64,000 nucleotides of DNA from contig JAZLLT010000042.1 in assembly GCA_045598325.1 (NCBI GenBank), forward strand, positions 1 through 64,000. Reading direction: 5' to 3'. Made by a program: the position numbers and the translations under genes. This DNA comes from RUG14130 sp045598325 (GTDB lineage Bacteria; Bacillota; Clostridia; Christensenellales; Aristaeellaceae). Shown in pieces: positions 18,684-26,613 of this stretch (within the stretch, counting starts at the first letter, position 1; the number at the start of each line of letters is the position of its first letter). The notes under the pieces are model-generated. The model worked only from the letters and a program-made list of their open reading frames with translations. It was not told the origin of the DNA and ran no database searches.

Positions 18684-20168
18684 ATGGTTTTTTCCAGTCT
18701 CTCTTTTCTGTGCTTCTTCCTGCCGCTGGTGATTTTGCTGTATTTTGCCGGCAGCAGCGTCAAATGGAAAAACGGCGTATTGCTCGTGTTCTCTCTGGTA
18801 TTTTACGGCTGGAGCGGACCCAAGTGGCTGGTCGCCATGCTGGCTTCCACGCTGCTGAACTATGTCTGCGCCCGGAATATCGCCCTGACCGAAAAGCAGA
18901 GCGCAAAGCGTTTTCATCTGGTTCTGTCGCTCATCGGCTCTCTCGGACTTCTGTTTTACTTTAAATACTGCGCCTTTGCGGTCAACAGTATCATGTCGCT
19001 TCTCGGTGTGACCTGGCGCATGACGGACCGCATCCTGCCTGTCGGCATTTCGTTCTATACCTTCCAGATCCTTTCCTATACGCTGGATGTATACTGGGAC
19101 AAGACCCCGGTACAGAAAAATCCCCTCACGCTGCTTCTGTATGTGTGCTGCTTCCCGCAGCTGATCGCGGGTCCCATCGTCAAATACGATGATATCGAAA
19201 AGAAACTGAACAAGCGCTACACCTCACCCGATGATTTTCAGGCGGGCATGCGCCGCTTTGCCGTCGGTCTGGGCAAAAAAGTGCTGCTCGCCAATGTGGC
19301 GGGCATGGCGCTGGAGGAGACGGTGCTGGCGGGTTCCGGCCAGTTGATGTCCGTATGCGGCGCGTGGCTTTCCGCGTTTCTGTACGCGCTGCAGATCTAT
19401 TTCGACTTTTCCGCCTACTCCGACATGGCCATCGGTCTGGGCCGCGTGTTCGGGTTCACCTATAAGGAGAACTTTGATTACCCTTACCTCTCGCAGTCCG
19501 CGGGTGAATTTTTCCGGAGATGGCACATTTCGCTTGGCACCTGGTTCCGCGAGTACCTTATGTATCCGCTGCTGCGTTCCGGCTGGATGCGGAAACTCAG
19601 CATGAAAAAGAGCGACAGGCACTCCAAAATGTACTACCGCAATCTTGCCACGGCCATCTGCACCATGATCGTGTGGGCGACAACGGGTCTGTGGCATGGT
19701 GCCAACTGGAACTTTGTCGCCTGGGGAACCTACTATGGAATCATGATGCTGCTGGAGAAATTCGTCTTCGGCAAAATTCTGGACAAGACGCCGGGCTTCA
19801 TCAAGTGGTTCCTGACCGGGATCATTGTGCTGGTCGGTTATGTCATTTTCTACTATACCGATTTTACCAATGTCATTACTCATATCCTCGCCATGATCGG
19901 CATCGGCAGGACTGCTTCCGGCATATCCGCCGCGCCCTTTACCGACGCCGCCACCGTGAATGTGTTCAAGAATTACGCCGTGTTCATGGGCATCGCCGTG
20001 ATCGGCTGCCTGCCCGTGAAGAATCTGCTCGATAAGATTTTTATCGGAAAGAAATCCCGCGCCTGCTTGAACGCTTTGGGCACGGTGTTTCTCTCCGCCG
20101 TTGTGGTTTTGTCCGTCCTGTTCCTGGTCGGGCAGAGTTACAATCCCTTCATCTATTTCCGCTTCTGA
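18684..20168 (+). CDS. MBOAT-family O-acyltransferase (AlgI/DltB-like)
   Basis: The start at 18684 follows AAGGAG by eight bases; 494 residues. A polytopic membrane protein beginning 'MVFSSLSFLCFFLPLVILLY', the standard opening of AlgI-type MBOAT proteins. The catalytic His338 lies in 'TTGLWHGANWNFVAWG', and conserved blocks 'QLIAGPIVKYDDI' and 'FFRRWHISLGTWFREYLMYP' are present. Such proteins move an acyl group across the membrane to an extracellular polymer. It is the first gene of an operon with a DHHW protein, an RCC1 protein, an FkbH-like enzyme and an acyl carrier protein, so the donor is probably an acyl-ACP as in DltB-DltC. Confidence 0.93.
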   Translation: MVFSSLSFLCFFLPLVILLYFAGSSVKWKNGVLLVFSLVFYGWSGPKWLVAMLASTLLNYVCARNIALTEKQSAKRFHLVLSLIGSLGLLFYFKYCAFAVNSIMSLLGVTWRMTDRILPVGISFYTFQILSYTLDVYWDKTPVQKNPLTLLLYVCCFPQLIAGPIVKYDDIEKKLNKRYTSPDDFQAGMRRFAVGLGKKVLLANVAGMALEETVLAGSGQLMSVCGAWLSAFLYALQIYFDFSAYSDMAIGLGRVFGFTYKENFDYPYLSQSAGEFFRRWHISLGTWFREYLMYPLLRSGWMRKLSMKKSDRHSKMYYRNLATAICTMIVWATTGLWHGANWNFVAWGTYYGIMMLLEKFVFGKILDKTPGFIKWFLTGIIVLVGYVIFYYTDFTNVITHILAMIGIGRTASGISAAPFTDAATVNVFKNYAVFMGIAVIGCLPVKNLLDKIFIGKKSRACLNALGTVFLSAVVVLSVLFLVGQSYNPFIYFRF

Positions 20169-20180
20169 GGAGGTGATCGC

Positions 20181-21521
20181 ATGAAGCACCGCTTTTCCTT
20201 TGTTCTGACCTGCTGGTGGATCATATTGCTTTTGATCCTGGGCGCCTTCCTGCTAATCTACGCGCCTCGTGAGGCACGCATCTCCGAGAAAGAAAACCGC
20301 ATACTGGCGGGCGCGCCCGTGCCGGATGCCGCGGGTATTCTGGACGGCTCCTTCATGGAGGGCTTCGAGGACTGGATGTCTGACAGCTTCTTTGCCCGCG
20401 ACTCCGTCATTTCCGTTTCCAAGACGCTGCTTTCGAAGATTTCCTACGGTGAAAAAGAAGATGATATCGAGCAGCGGCTGGCAAAAGAACTGATCGAGGA
20501 CGACCCGCTCCCGCCTGTTACGGAAGAAAACGGAGAAAGCCAACCTGCCGCTGTTGAACCCGTCGAAACCGCGGACGAACCCGGGGGAGACAGCCCCGAA
20601 AACGCTTTGCCCGCGGACGCGACCATCGCCTTCTACCTTAAGAAGGTGAAGGGCGGCACGGAGAATATTTATACCTATACGCCGGATAATGTGAAGACGG
20701 TTGCCGCCATGCTCAATACCTACAAGGAAGTTGTGGGTGAAAACGGCACGGTCCACTATATGCAGATCCCCATGTCCGGCAACGCATACCGTTGGACGGG
20801 CAGCCGCAAGACTTACTGCGGCTGGGCCAGCAATGTGGAGGACTATATCCGCGAGCAGGTCGGGGACGGGATCTATATTCATAATATTCCCGAGATTCTG
20901 GAGCCTCATCTGGAAGCGGGCGAATATATGTATTTCCGTCTGGATCATCACTGGACACCGAAAGCGGCGAATCTGATCGTCAGCGAGATCATGCGTTCTC
21001 AGGGCTATCCGACCGTGGACTATGATGAGTACAACTACAAGGTGTACCGTAATTTCTACGGATCTCTCTTTGAGCCGGACGATATGGAGCGCATGGAGAA
21101 ACAGGTGGACAGGCTGGAAATCATGTACCCGATCCTGCCTCACACGCATTACCTTGTGAGCAAACTCACGAACCTTAAACAGACCGGCTTGATGGCTTAT
21201 GACCGCAACTCCTATACCTCCTACATGCGCGGGACACAGGGACCGTGGCGCCTGATTGAAACGGGCTACAGCACCGGCAGAACGGCACTGGTCATCTGCG
21301 ACTCTTTCGGTACGACTTTCACTCCCTATCTGATGCCCTATTACGACACGATTGTCGTGACGGATCTGCGCCCCGATTACTACGACAGTAAAGAAGCGGG
21401 AGCGACGGTCAGACAGTATATCGAACAGTACGGCGTGCAGGATATCTATATGGTTTTAGCCACGGTTTCGGGACCGAGCAAGCAGTATTCCCTGAATTAC
21501 CTGATGAAATATCTTGGTTAG
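20181..21521 (+). CDS. DHHW-motif protein (AlgJ/AlgX/DltD-like partner of MBOAT)
   Basis: A 446-residue protein with one N-terminal membrane helix (about 8-28, 'CWWIILLLILGAFLLIYAP') and an extracytoplasmic domain. The hallmark Asp255-His256-His257-Trp258 occurs in 'YFRLDHHWTPKAAN', and the SGNH-type serine block 'LVICDSFGTTFTPYL' near residue 372 completes a catalytic triad. About residues 95-150 form a low-complexity acidic linker. The family works outside the membrane beside MBOAT proteins to place acyl groups on polysaccharide. It starts 12 bases after the MBOAT stop behind GAGGAGG. Confidence 0.9.
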   Translation: MKHRFSFVLTCWWIILLLILGAFLLIYAPREARISEKENRILAGAPVPDAAGILDGSFMEGFEDWMSDSFFARDSVISVSKTLLSKISYGEKEDDIEQRLAKELIEDDPLPPVTEENGESQPAAVEPVETADEPGGDSPENALPADATIAFYLKKVKGGTENIYTYTPDNVKTVAAMLNTYKEVVGENGTVHYMQIPMSGNAYRWTGSRKTYCGWASNVEDYIREQVGDGIYIHNIPEILEPHLEAGEYMYFRLDHHWTPKAANLIVSEIMRSQGYPTVDYDEYNYKVYRNFYGSLFEPDDMERMEKQVDRLEIMYPILPHTHYLVSKLTNLKQTGLMAYDRNSYTSYMRGTQGPWRLIETGYSTGRTALVICDSFGTTFTPYLMPYYDTIVVTDLRPDYYDSKEAGATVRQYIEQYGVQDIYMVLATVSGPSKQYSLNYLMKYLG

Positions 21522-21534
21522 GCGGACCGGCAAT

Positions 21535-23007
21535 ATGAAGAATTCGGACAAAAAACAAAAGCGCCTGCTTGAGCGGCGCCGGGAAAAGGCGTTCGCGCGC
21601 AGGGTCATCTTCCGCAGCGTCACCGCGGCGGTGATTCTGTGTATCCTGATCGTCGTGCTGATCTATACGGTGCCGCCGATGATGGAAAATCGCATCAAAA
21701 ACGCGCTGAACGCGCGGGACTATGATAAGGCGCTTTCGACCGCGCAATTGATGGGCAGCGAGAAGGAAACCGAGGTCAGCATGCGCGTCGGCTATCTGAG
21801 CGCGGAGGATCTGTTCTCGGGCGGTTCCTTTGAGGAAGCCCGCGCCGCGTTTCTGGCCTTGGGCGCTTATGAGGACGCGCCTGACCGCGCGGACGAATGT
21901 GCGTACCGCATGGCGTGTCTCGAGATGGATAAAGGCAATTACGATACTGCACTCCGCGGCTTTCTTTCTCTGAACGGCTATGGGGACAGCCCTGCCATGG
22001 CGGACAAATGCCGCTTCTCCATGGCGGTGCTTGACTATGAGAACGGTGACCTGTACAGCGCGTACAAGCGTTTTCTGACCATCGCGGATGATCCTCAGGC
22101 CGCTGCCCGGCTTACCCGCATTGCCGTGGAAGTCACGGGAGAGCAGGATGAGAAAAAGGCGCTGTCTTCCGTAGAAGCGTATTTCGAGGAAGAACAGATG
22201 AAGAGCGCGATGACCGCCGCCCGCGGAACGCTGAAGGAAGGCATGATCGATGTGGGTTACCGCCACACCGTCGCCTGCACTTCCGACGGCAGGGCTCTGG
22301 CCGTTGGTGACAACTCTTTCGGCCAGTGCGACATTGCCTCCTGGAGCGGCATCACGAAAATCTGCGCCGGCGCGTATTACACCATCGGACTGACCGCGGA
22401 CGGCAGGGTAGTGGCTGCCGGTCAAAACGATGACGGCCAGTGCGATGTCGGCAAGTGGAAAGATATCGTCGATATCGCCGCGGGCGCGTATGACACCTAT
22501 GCCCTCACTTCGGACGGGCGCGTGCTCCATACGGGTCATATGAAGGACGCGGTTTCCGGCTGGAAAGACATCGTGTCCCTGAGCGCGGATTCCTATGTGG
22601 CGGCAGGGCTTACCGCCGGCGGTTCCATTCTGACGACCGGGAAGAACTGCCTGCCGGGTACGGACGCGGGCTTCGCCGCCGTGGGGGTGTCCACGGGATA
22701 CGGTATCGGCATCCTGCAGTCCGGCAAGGCGGTCGCTACCTTCGGTGAGACGGACTGGACCGGCGCGATCACCGTTTCCGCGAGCGGATCCGGCGCGCTC
22801 GGCATCGACACGGAAGGAAAGGTGCTCACGCATTTCTTCCGCGAAAGCGAAAATAAATCCTATGATTTTTCCGCCATTACGAAACGGGCTGTTGCCGTAG
22901 CCGCGGGCGGCGGACATCACGCCGTGCTGCTCGAGGACGGCAGCGTGACGGTGATCGGTGATGATTCCTGCGGTCAGGCGGAAACCGGAGCATGGAAACT
23001 GTTTTAG
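21535..23007 (+). CDS. Membrane-anchored TPR / RCC1-repeat protein
   Basis: I choose the ATG at 21535 rather than the TTG at 21514, which lies inside the previous gene; 490 residues. A lysine/arginine-rich cytosolic tail is followed by one membrane helix ('SVTAAVILCILIVVLIYTV', about 28-46). Outside the membrane come TPR-like helices ('FEEARAAFLALGAYEDAPDR', 'DTALRGFLSLNGYGDSPAMA', about 60-210). From about 235 onward lie at least five RCC1-type beta-propeller repeats of the form 'AAGAYDTYALTSDGRVLHTG'. No enzymatic motif is visible; a scaffold or polymer-binding role next to MBOAT and DHHW is inferred. Confidence 0.82.
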   Translation: MKNSDKKQKRLLERRREKAFARRVIFRSVTAAVILCILIVVLIYTVPPMMENRIKNALNARDYDKALSTAQLMGSEKETEVSMRVGYLSAEDLFSGGSFEEARAAFLALGAYEDAPDRADECAYRMACLEMDKGNYDTALRGFLSLNGYGDSPAMADKCRFSMAVLDYENGDLYSAYKRFLTIADDPQAAARLTRIAVEVTGEQDEKKALSSVEAYFEEEQMKSAMTAARGTLKEGMIDVGYRHTVACTSDGRALAVGDNSFGQCDIASWSGITKICAGAYYTIGLTADGRVVAAGQNDDGQCDVGKWKDIVDIAAGAYDTYALTSDGRVLHTGHMKDAVSGWKDIVSLSADSYVAAGLTAGGSILTTGKNCLPGTDAGFAAVGVSTGYGIGILQSGKAVATFGETDWTGAITVSASGSGALGIDTEGKVLTHFFRESENKSYDFSAITKRAVAVAAGGGHHAVLLEDGSVTVIGDDSCGQAETGAWKLF

Positions 23008-23018
23008 AGAGTGACATC

Positions 23019-24746
23019 ATGAAAGAAATCAGTTATGTAAATCTCATGCGCAACGGCAGGAAGGACATGAGTGGACTCCCTGTTTCCAGATTCGCGCTGC
23101 TCGGAGACTGCGCCACTCAGCACATCGCGGCGTCCATTCGCGGCTACGCCTATGAGATGGGGCAGAACTTTGTCATGTTTGACGCCGATTATGACCAGAT
23201 CGACGCGCAGCTCATGGATGAAAACAGCGAACTGTTTGCGTTCGCGCCCGAAACGGTGCTGATCTATCACTGCACGGAAAAACTGTATGAGCGCTACACC
23301 CGCGCTTCTGCATCGGACCGCGTGTCCTTTGCCGAAACCGAGGCGGAAAAGATCGCCGCGGAATGGAGCAGGGTCAATTCTCACAGCAAAGCGGATATCC
23401 TGTCGTTTCTGTTTCTGACCGAGGACGACGGCGTGTTCGGCGCTTACGCTTACCGCGAGGAAACTTCTTTTCCGTATCAACTTCGGAAACTGAATTTTCT
23501 TCTGACCGAAAAATGCCGCGCCTTCGGCAATGTGCGGATCATCGATTTGGATCCTCTCCGGGCGAAAATGGGTTCGGACGCATTCTGCGATCCCAAAATG
23601 TACATGATCGCCAAGATGCCCCTTTCCACGGCGGCGCTCCCGCTCGTGGCTTCGAGGGTCGTGGACGCGGTGATGGTGCGCCGCGGACACATTCACAAAT
23701 GCGCCGTGCTGGATCTGGACAATACCCTTTGGGGCGGTGTCATCGGCGACGACGGCCTCAACGGCATTGAACTGGGCGACTATAAGCAGGGACACGCTTT
23801 TACGGAGTTCCAGACCTGGCTCAAGGAACTCAAAAACCGCGGCATCATGCTGGCGGTCTGCTCGAAAAACGATGAGAGCAACGCCCGTGAGCCTTTTGAG
23901 AAGCATCCGGGCATGGTACTGCGCCCGGAGGATTTTTCCGCTTTTGTTGCCAACTGGGAGAACAAGGCGGACAACATCCGCCGGATCCAGAAAGAACTGA
24001 ACATCGGCTTCGATTCCATGGTGTTTTTTGACGACAATCCCTTCGAGCGGCAGCTGGTGCGTACCATGCTCCCGGAGGTTGAGGTGCCGGAACTGCCCGA
24101 AGATCCGGCGGACTATGTGCGCTTCGTACGGGAGCAGAACCTGTTTGATACCGCCTCTTTCTCCGAGGAAGACCGCGTCCGTACCGAGCGTTACCGTGCG
24201 GAAAAGAGCCGCACGGAATTGAGCGCTGCGCTGGACAACTATGACGATTACCTGAAGGCTCTCGACATGAAAGCGATCTGCGCGCCGTTTGATCCGTTCC
24301 ATATCCCGCGCATCGCGCAGTTGACCCAGCGCAGCAACCAGTTCAATCTCCGCACCGTTCGCTATTCGGAAGAAGAAACCGCCGCCATCGCGGCGGACGA
24401 CCGCTATATTACCCGCTACTATACCCTTCGGGACCGTTTCGGCGAGCACGGACTTATCGCGGTGGTGATCCTCGAAAAGCGGGATGATTGCCTGTTTGTG
24501 AACGAGTGGCTCATGAGCTGCCGCGTGCTGAAACGGGGCATGGAGCAGTTTATCGCGGATTCCGTCATTTCCGCGGCGAAGGATGCAGGATTTTCCCGTG
24601 TGGTCGGCGAATATATCCCGACGGCGAAGAATGCCATGGTGAAGGACCTGTATGAGAATATGGGCTTCAAGCCTCTGGGGAACGGTCTGTATGAAGCGGA
24701 TACGGACACTTATGTGAACCACGAAATCTATATTACGGAGGAATAG
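23019..24746 (+). CDS. FkbH-like HAD-IIIC protein (acyl-ACP loading)
   Basis: The start at 23019 gives 575 residues; only GAGAG precedes it, and it lies 11 bases after the RCC1 stop. Residues 1-210 resemble the SGNH-like N-terminal domain of long FkbH proteins ('FALLGDCATQHIA'). The HAD nucleophile motif is Asp232-Leu-Asp234 in 'CAVLDLDNTLWGGVIGDDG', with motif III in 'MVFFDDNPFERQLV'. The C terminus is GNAT-like ('AGFSRVVGEYIPTAKNAMVK'). In polyketide pathways FkbH dephosphorylates 1,3-bisphosphoglycerate and loads a glyceryl group on an acyl carrier protein. The ACP gene follows three bases later, which strongly supports the same chemistry here. Confidence 0.9.
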   Translation: MKEISYVNLMRNGRKDMSGLPVSRFALLGDCATQHIAASIRGYAYEMGQNFVMFDADYDQIDAQLMDENSELFAFAPETVLIYHCTEKLYERYTRASASDRVSFAETEAEKIAAEWSRVNSHSKADILSFLFLTEDDGVFGAYAYREETSFPYQLRKLNFLLTEKCRAFGNVRIIDLDPLRAKMGSDAFCDPKMYMIAKMPLSTAALPLVASRVVDAVMVRRGHIHKCAVLDLDNTLWGGVIGDDGLNGIELGDYKQGHAFTEFQTWLKELKNRGIMLAVCSKNDESNAREPFEKHPGMVLRPEDFSAFVANWENKADNIRRIQKELNIGFDSMVFFDDNPFERQLVRTMLPEVEVPELPEDPADYVRFVREQNLFDTASFSEEDRVRTERYRAEKSRTELSAALDNYDDYLKALDMKAICAPFDPFHIPRIAQLTQRSNQFNLRTVRYSEEETAAIAADDRYITRYYTLRDRFGEHGLIAVVILEKRDDCLFVNEWLMSCRVLKRGMEQFIADSVISAAKDAGFSRVVGEYIPTAKNAMVKDLYENMGFKPLGNGLYEADTDTYVNHEIYITEE

Positions 24747-24749
24747 ATA

Positions 24750-24992
24750 ATGACGAAAGTCGATATCATGAAGAAACTGAACAAGGTCTTCCGCGAGGTT
24801 TTTGACGATGACTCCCTGAAGATCACCGAAAAGACCACGGCGAAGGATGTGGACGGCTGGGATTCTTTGATGCACATCACGCTGATTGCCGAAATCGAGG
24901 ACGCGTTCCGCATGAAGTTCACCATGAAGGAAGTCACCGGCATGAAAAATGTGGGCGAAATGGCTGCCATCATCGAGACAAGAGCGAAATAG
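24750..24992 (+). CDS. Acyl carrier protein
   Basis: An 80-residue acidic four-helix protein. Ser39 in 'DGWDSLMH' is the expected phosphopantetheine attachment site, and 'LIAEIEDAF' forms helix III, which binds partners. It begins three bases after the FkbH-like gene and ends the operon just before a strong terminator. It is not in a fatty-acid gene context, so it is a dedicated carrier for the acyl group made by FkbH and used by the MBOAT protein. The methionine before Glu/His ('SLMHITL') is also seen in other specialised carriers. Confidence 0.93.
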   Translation: MTKVDIMKKLNKVFREVFDDDSLKITEKTTAKDVDGWDSLMHITLIAEIEDAFRMKFTMKEVTGMKNVGEMAAIIETRAK

Positions 24993-25063
24993 TGCAGCAT
25001 CGTGCCGATTGTACGGCGCGCGCTTCCCGCGCGGACGGAAACGGGTCATTCCGTATCATGCAA

Positions 25064-25095
25064 ACCTGCCGGAACTTTATCCGGCTGGTTTTTCT
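25064..25095 (+). terminator. Terminator of the MBOAT-ACP operon
   Basis: Stem ACC-T-GCCGGA pairing with TCCGGC-T-GGT (one T-T mismatch), loop ACTTTA, followed by TTTTTCTTT. Confidence 0.85.
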
Positions 25096-25149
25096 TTGCT
25101 GTCGCCATTGTATGATATGCCCCGACTTTCACGGAAGGGCATGTTTTTA

Positions 25150-25178
25150 TGGACTTTTTCACCGGAGCGCGGTATAGT
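25150..25178 (+). promoter_or_regulatory. Possible promoter of the third URO-D-like gene
   Basis: TGGACT (25150-25155) and TATAGT (25173-25178) are 17 bases apart, a fair sigma-A match. A GGGAGG ribosome site (25198-25203) and an ATG at 25209 follow. Confidence 0.45.
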
Positions 25179-25256
25179 GGCGGAAAGAAAATGACCGGGA
25201 GGCGCGGTATGGGCGATATCCGATATGAGGCGTTCATGGGGCTTTGACCGGAGACG

Positions 25257-26285
25257 GTGCCGCACTGGGAGCACTGGAGCGACCCGGACGCGGAAAGTTA
25301 TCTGACCTGGATAAACCACTACGAGCATCCGCGGCTGTGCCGGCTCCGGATGCGGGAACTGTACCCGGAACCGGGACTGTGGATCCCCGAAAGCGATGAG
25401 GCGAAAACGCGCCCGTCCGCGGATGACACGAAAAACCATACGGTGCGCTGGGGAGAAGGGCAGTCTTCGACCTTCGCACACGGAGAGCAGTTTTTCAAAA
25501 CGCCGGAGGAAGTGTTCGCGTTCCATCCTCTGGAGCATGCCGATATGCGCGGCCGGCCTCATGTGGTGGTCAACTTTGACTATTCGAGCGAGGAAACGCT
25601 GAAACGGGACATCGCCGAGCGGTCGGGTATCCCGCTTCCGTGGGTAAAACCCGTGCCCGGAATACCGTCCGAAGCGAATTTCTATAATACCGCGATCATG
25701 TGGCCCATGCTGACCTTCGGTTGGGAGTTGTTTCTGGAATGTTGTCTCGAGCCGGAATTCGAGGGCGTGATGGAGGAATTCGCCGAGATCAACCGCCGCG
25801 TCTTCCGCGTGATGGCGCAGATGCCCGTGAACTTTATCACCTGCCACGACGATATCATGAACACCCGCGGGCCCATCTGTTCGCCCAAGCGGATGCAAAA
25901 GTATATGTTTCCCCGCTATGAAGAATACTGGGACATCCTCCGCAAAGCGGGCAAGGAGGTCATTTTCATGGCGGACGGCTGCATGGACCGCTACGCCGAT
26001 GATGTGTTTTCCTGCGGCGCGCGGGGCATCATCTCCGAGCCGTATACCGATTATCAGACCATTGCCCGGAATCACAGGGACTGCTTCCTCGCGGGCGAGG
26101 GCGACAACCGCGTCCTCTGCCGGAACGATCCTTTCGAGATCCGCGCGATGGTGGAAAAGATGGCGGACACCGCGAAAATCTGCGGCGGCTACATGATGTG
26201 CATCGGCAACCACATCCCGTGGAATGTGCCGGGCGAGGCAATCAAACGCTACATTGAACTGTCGCGGGAACTGGTGCGGCGGTAG
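25257..26285 (+). CDS. URO-D family protein with in-frame TGA upstream of usable start
   Basis: Third URO-D-like protein of the window. The frame that contains the family-like sequence opens at an ATG (25209) placed five bases after GGGAGG, reads 'MGDIRYEAFMGL', then meets TGA (25245-25247) and continues 'PETVPHWEHWSDPDAESYLTW' without a shift. Translation could restart at GTG 25257, giving 342 residues, but that codon has no good ribosome site. Conserved blocks include 'FITCHDDIMNTRG', 'VIFMADGCMDRYADDV' and 'MCIGNHIPWNVPGEAI'. It is either a recent nonsense pseudogene, a protein made from the GTG, or a read-through case. Function unknown; no haem gene is nearby. Confidence 0.65.
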   Translation: MPHWEHWSDPDAESYLTWINHYEHPRLCRLRMRELYPEPGLWIPESDEAKTRPSADDTKNHTVRWGEGQSSTFAHGEQFFKTPEEVFAFHPLEHADMRGRPHVVVNFDYSSEETLKRDIAERSGIPLPWVKPVPGIPSEANFYNTAIMWPMLTFGWELFLECCLEPEFEGVMEEFAEINRRVFRVMAQMPVNFITCHDDIMNTRGPICSPKRMQKYMFPRYEEYWDILRKAGKEVIFMADGCMDRYADDVFSCGARGIISEPYTDYQTIARNHRDCFLAGEGDNRVLCRNDPFEIRAMVEKMADTAKICGGYMMCIGNHIPWNVPGEAIKRYIELSRELVRR

Positions 26286-26363
26286 ACGGGTCTTGACAAA
26301 CGCGGATTCCCATGATGGGTTGTTTATGCTTAGGCCGGAGCATATTGATCGGGAGAAATCCAT

Positions 26364-26423
26364 ATGAGCGGAGACAATGATTCCGAAAAGGTGTCTGCTC
26401 GACATTTCCGGAACCATCGATGA
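26364..26423 (+). other. Short leader-like frame in the 26.29-26.61 kb gap
   Basis: This 328-base gap holds a TTGACA (26293), a GGGAG site before an ATG at 26364 that encodes only 19 residues, and a second overlapping frame from 26377. That second frame reads 'LLDISGTIDDEPVFETVERI' and looks protein-like, but it runs through the terminator stem at 26514, so it is unlikely to be a real full-length gene. I see it as a small transcribed unit (small RNA, leader peptide or gene remnant), and the downstream terminator unit recurs at 28015. Confidence 0.3.
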
Positions 26424-26491
26424 CGAACCGGTGTTCGAGACGGTGGAACGCATCCGGGTCAAAGGCAGGGTAAGCTGCTCGCCCGCGGCCT

Positions 26492-26544
26492 GCGGCATCA
26501 AATCAGCAAACGAAAAGACCGGCTTTTGCCGGTCTTTTTGCTTT
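26492..26544. terminator. Bidirectional terminator, copy A of a duplicated unit
   Basis: Perfect 10-bp stem AAAGACCGGC/GCCGGTCTTT (26514-26537) with loop TTTT, flanked by A and T runs on both sides, so it can terminate transcription from both strands. The 53-base unit, beginning GCGGCATCAA, is closely repeated at 28015-28068 on the other side of the cysteine desulfidase gene. Confidence 0.8.
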
Positions 26545-26613
26545 GCTGTACGGGACGCCGCCGGTTGAAAAATCGGAACCGGGCGGCAGCAGTGCCGTGT
26601 TTTGCGCGTTCTT

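Noticed and set aside
23004..25049. A 681-codon minus-strand open frame
   Set aside because: Antisense to the FkbH-like and ACP genes, whose motifs are intact; the reverse translation has no family features.
25245..25247. TGA as evidence of a changed genetic code or selenocysteine
   Set aside because: Several genes here end with TGA in the normal place (for example 10498, 20168, 23007 regions), and I see no clear SECIS stem-loop after this TGA. Nonsense mutation or restart is simpler; kept as a finding only for the unusual layout.
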